DNA from: Chloroflexi bacterium TSY
Lineage (GTDB): Bacteria > Chloroflexota > Anaerolineae > Caldilineales > Caldilineaceae
NCBI GenBank assembly: GCA_019217005.1
Contig: JAHBNG010000035.1
Coordinates: 62,001-126,000 of the forward strand
DNA: 64,000 bases
Reading direction: 5' to 3'
The notes below the pieces were generated by a model, which made no database searches, was not told the origin of the DNA, and saw only the letters and a list, made by a program, of their open reading frames with translations. Made by a program: the position numbers and the translations under genes. Each line of letters opens with the position of its first letter. Position 1 is the first letter of the stretch. Positions 62,775-64,000 of this stretch are shown one piece after another.

Positions 62775-64000
62775 TTATTCCTCGATGACCCATTCATGCG
62801 GATGGTCCAAGTAGCCATAGTAGACCCATGTTGCCCCTGGTTCGAAATTACCAATACGACTGTTGCTCACGTGGAACATGTTGGGCACAAAGAGCCAGAC
62901 GTAGGCCACATCTTCGTGGGTGATTTGCTGAATTTCGTGGTAAAGCGACTCCCGGTCTTCAGGGGCACACCCTGGCACGGCGCGCGCTTGATCAATCAGC
63001 GCATCCACTTCGGGGTTGACGTACGATGCGACGTTACCACCGGAGCCGACGGTATCCCTACGGCTCAGCAGCAGGCCAGTAAAGGTATTCGGTTCGGCGG
63101 CTGCACCATCGCTATTGGTCATCGGTGTGGCGTCATACTTTTGACCAAAGTAAACCTCCTCCAGGTAATTGCCCCATTCATAATGTTCGATAGAGACGTC
63201 AAAACCAATCTGATTGAGCTGGTCCTGGATAATCAGGGTCTCGGTCTCAAACATCTGTAGAATAGAGCTGTAAGAAATCGTGAAAGCCAAAGGCACACCA
63301 TCTTTCTCGCGCACACCATCACCGTCACTATCAACCCAACCAGCCTCGTCAAGCAAGGCCATGGCCGCATCTGGATCGTACGTATAGCGCGGAATGTCAT
63401 CGTTATAGGCCCAGCTTGAAATGGGCTGACTGTACCCACCAGCGGCGTGCCCCCATCTGGCCCCATCGCGTCGATCATGTCCTGGACGTTGACACCCAAG
63501 GCAACCGCCTTGCGCACGCGCACGTCGCCGAAAAGCGGGTGTGGCGCCTGTTCAATCGGATTGCCATCTTCATCATAAGCCGATTGGGGATCGTCGGGAT
63601 CCTTCCAGTTCAGCGACAGGAAACCGACTGACGTCTGCGGATATGAACTCCAGTTCAGATGATCCCGGTTGGTAATCTGCTGGAACAGATCACCCTGCAT
63701 AGTCATGTAGTCAACTTCGCCAGCCTGGATCGCTTGGACGCCAATGGTGGCATCCTCCATCACCCGGTTGACTAGATTTGGAATCCCCGGTGCGCCACCC
63801 CAGTAGTCCGGGTTGGCACGGTAGGCCTCAAATTCGGTTGGCGCCCATTCTTCGAGAATGTATGGACCGCCGCTGACATCGGGGTTCATGTTGAAATCAC
63901 TGGTCTCAAAATCACTGAAATCTGCCGCGTATTTGTGCGCCGGCAAAAGCCGTATGGCTCCAAAACTAGAAAGGAAGGCGCAGTTGATCTCGCTCAGAAC
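62775..64000 (-). pseudogene. ABC transporter extracellular solute-binding protein (family 5), partial, frameshifted
   Basis: This is the C-terminal part of an oligopeptide/nickel-type binding protein; the start lies beyond the window. The frame open at 64000 contains GGPYILEEWAPTEFEAYRAN, YWGGAPGIPNLVNRVMEDAT and VRKAVALGVNVQDMIDAMGP. At a C3 run near 63423-63425 it shifts; with one more C the text is TVSPISSWAYNDDIPRYTYD and runs on through AMALLDEAGWVDSDGDGVRE to the stop at 62775. The protein would bind the ligand for permeases like those at 57.6-59.5 kb, but it is on the other strand behind an IS630. The frameshift may be a sequence error. Confidence 0.85.

Overview
The window looks like a piece of a Chloroflexota chromosome (Anaerolineae/Caldilineae-like). 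This rests on gene content, not a computed phylogeny: folate-type TrmFO, a BTAD regulator next to a STAND-TPR protein, CHAT and C25 clan-CD peptidase relatives, DUF1670 and DUF3179 proteins, VCBS/LamG and CotH/lamin-tail secreted proteins, and a high load of small palindromic repeats. Base composition is near balanced. The only RNA gene recognised is tRNA-Cys(GCA).

Layout. 1-3.3 kb: a HerA/DUF87-type ATPase gene broken by an IS4-superfamily element. 3.4-5.5 kb: CHAT-domain protein. 6.1-8.7 kb (minus): LysM-PA14 protein, ABM monooxygenase and RNase Z in one apparent operon. 9.0-9.6 kb: membrane protein. 9.8-11.5 kb: an element bounded by inverted repeats and carrying two paralogous DUF1670-like genes. 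11.5-15.9 kb: adenine deaminase and two aminotransferases. 16.5-20.3 kb: a small PEP-CTERM-like protein and a gingipain-like C25 protein. 20.4-24.7 kb: dual-specificity phosphatase, trmFO, and an M81 (MlrC-like) gene split by a 219-bp MITE. 24.7-25.8 kb: anti-sigma and ECF sigma genes that sit upstream of and run into the M81 gene. 26-28.1 kb: DUF3179 and TlpA-like proteins. 29.5-37.5 kb: pgsA, CotH/LTD protein, DegT aminotransferase, RidA, a CorA-like protein interrupted by one amber codon, and rpmB. 38.2-40.5 kb: a degenerate sensor kinase facing an ECF sigma factor. 40.9-50.1 kb (minus): BTAD regulator, STAND-TPR protein and a giant VCBS-LamG-metallopeptidase, closely linked. 51.1-57.2 kb: aldo/keto reductase, MDR dehydrogenase, DinB protein, a GTDC1/QTMAN-like glycosyltransferase broken by the second IS copy, a zinc-ribbon cold-shock protein and tRNA-Cys. 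57.6-64 kb: oligopeptide ABC permeases, an IS630 element, a Shedu-like nuclease gene followed by an attC-like site, and a frameshifted extracellular solute-binding protein that runs off the window.

The main theme is colonisation by small non-autonomous elements. At least five dispersed inverted-repeat families recur between genes, some nested in each other, and two elements have clear 8-bp target duplications. Two copies of one IS interrupt two unrelated genes. Several frameshifts sit in short homopolymers (A6, T4, C3); some may be sequence errors, but the insertions and in-frame stops are not explained that way.

Most promising leads: the TIR-bounded paired DUF1670 element, where both genes need the same one-base correction in an A6 run; the Shedu-like nuclease whose stop codon lies inside an attC-like fold while its 5' end is a MITE; the kinase-like protein with Asn at the phospho-acceptor position and no ATPase domain; and the 78-bp palindrome family with seven copies.
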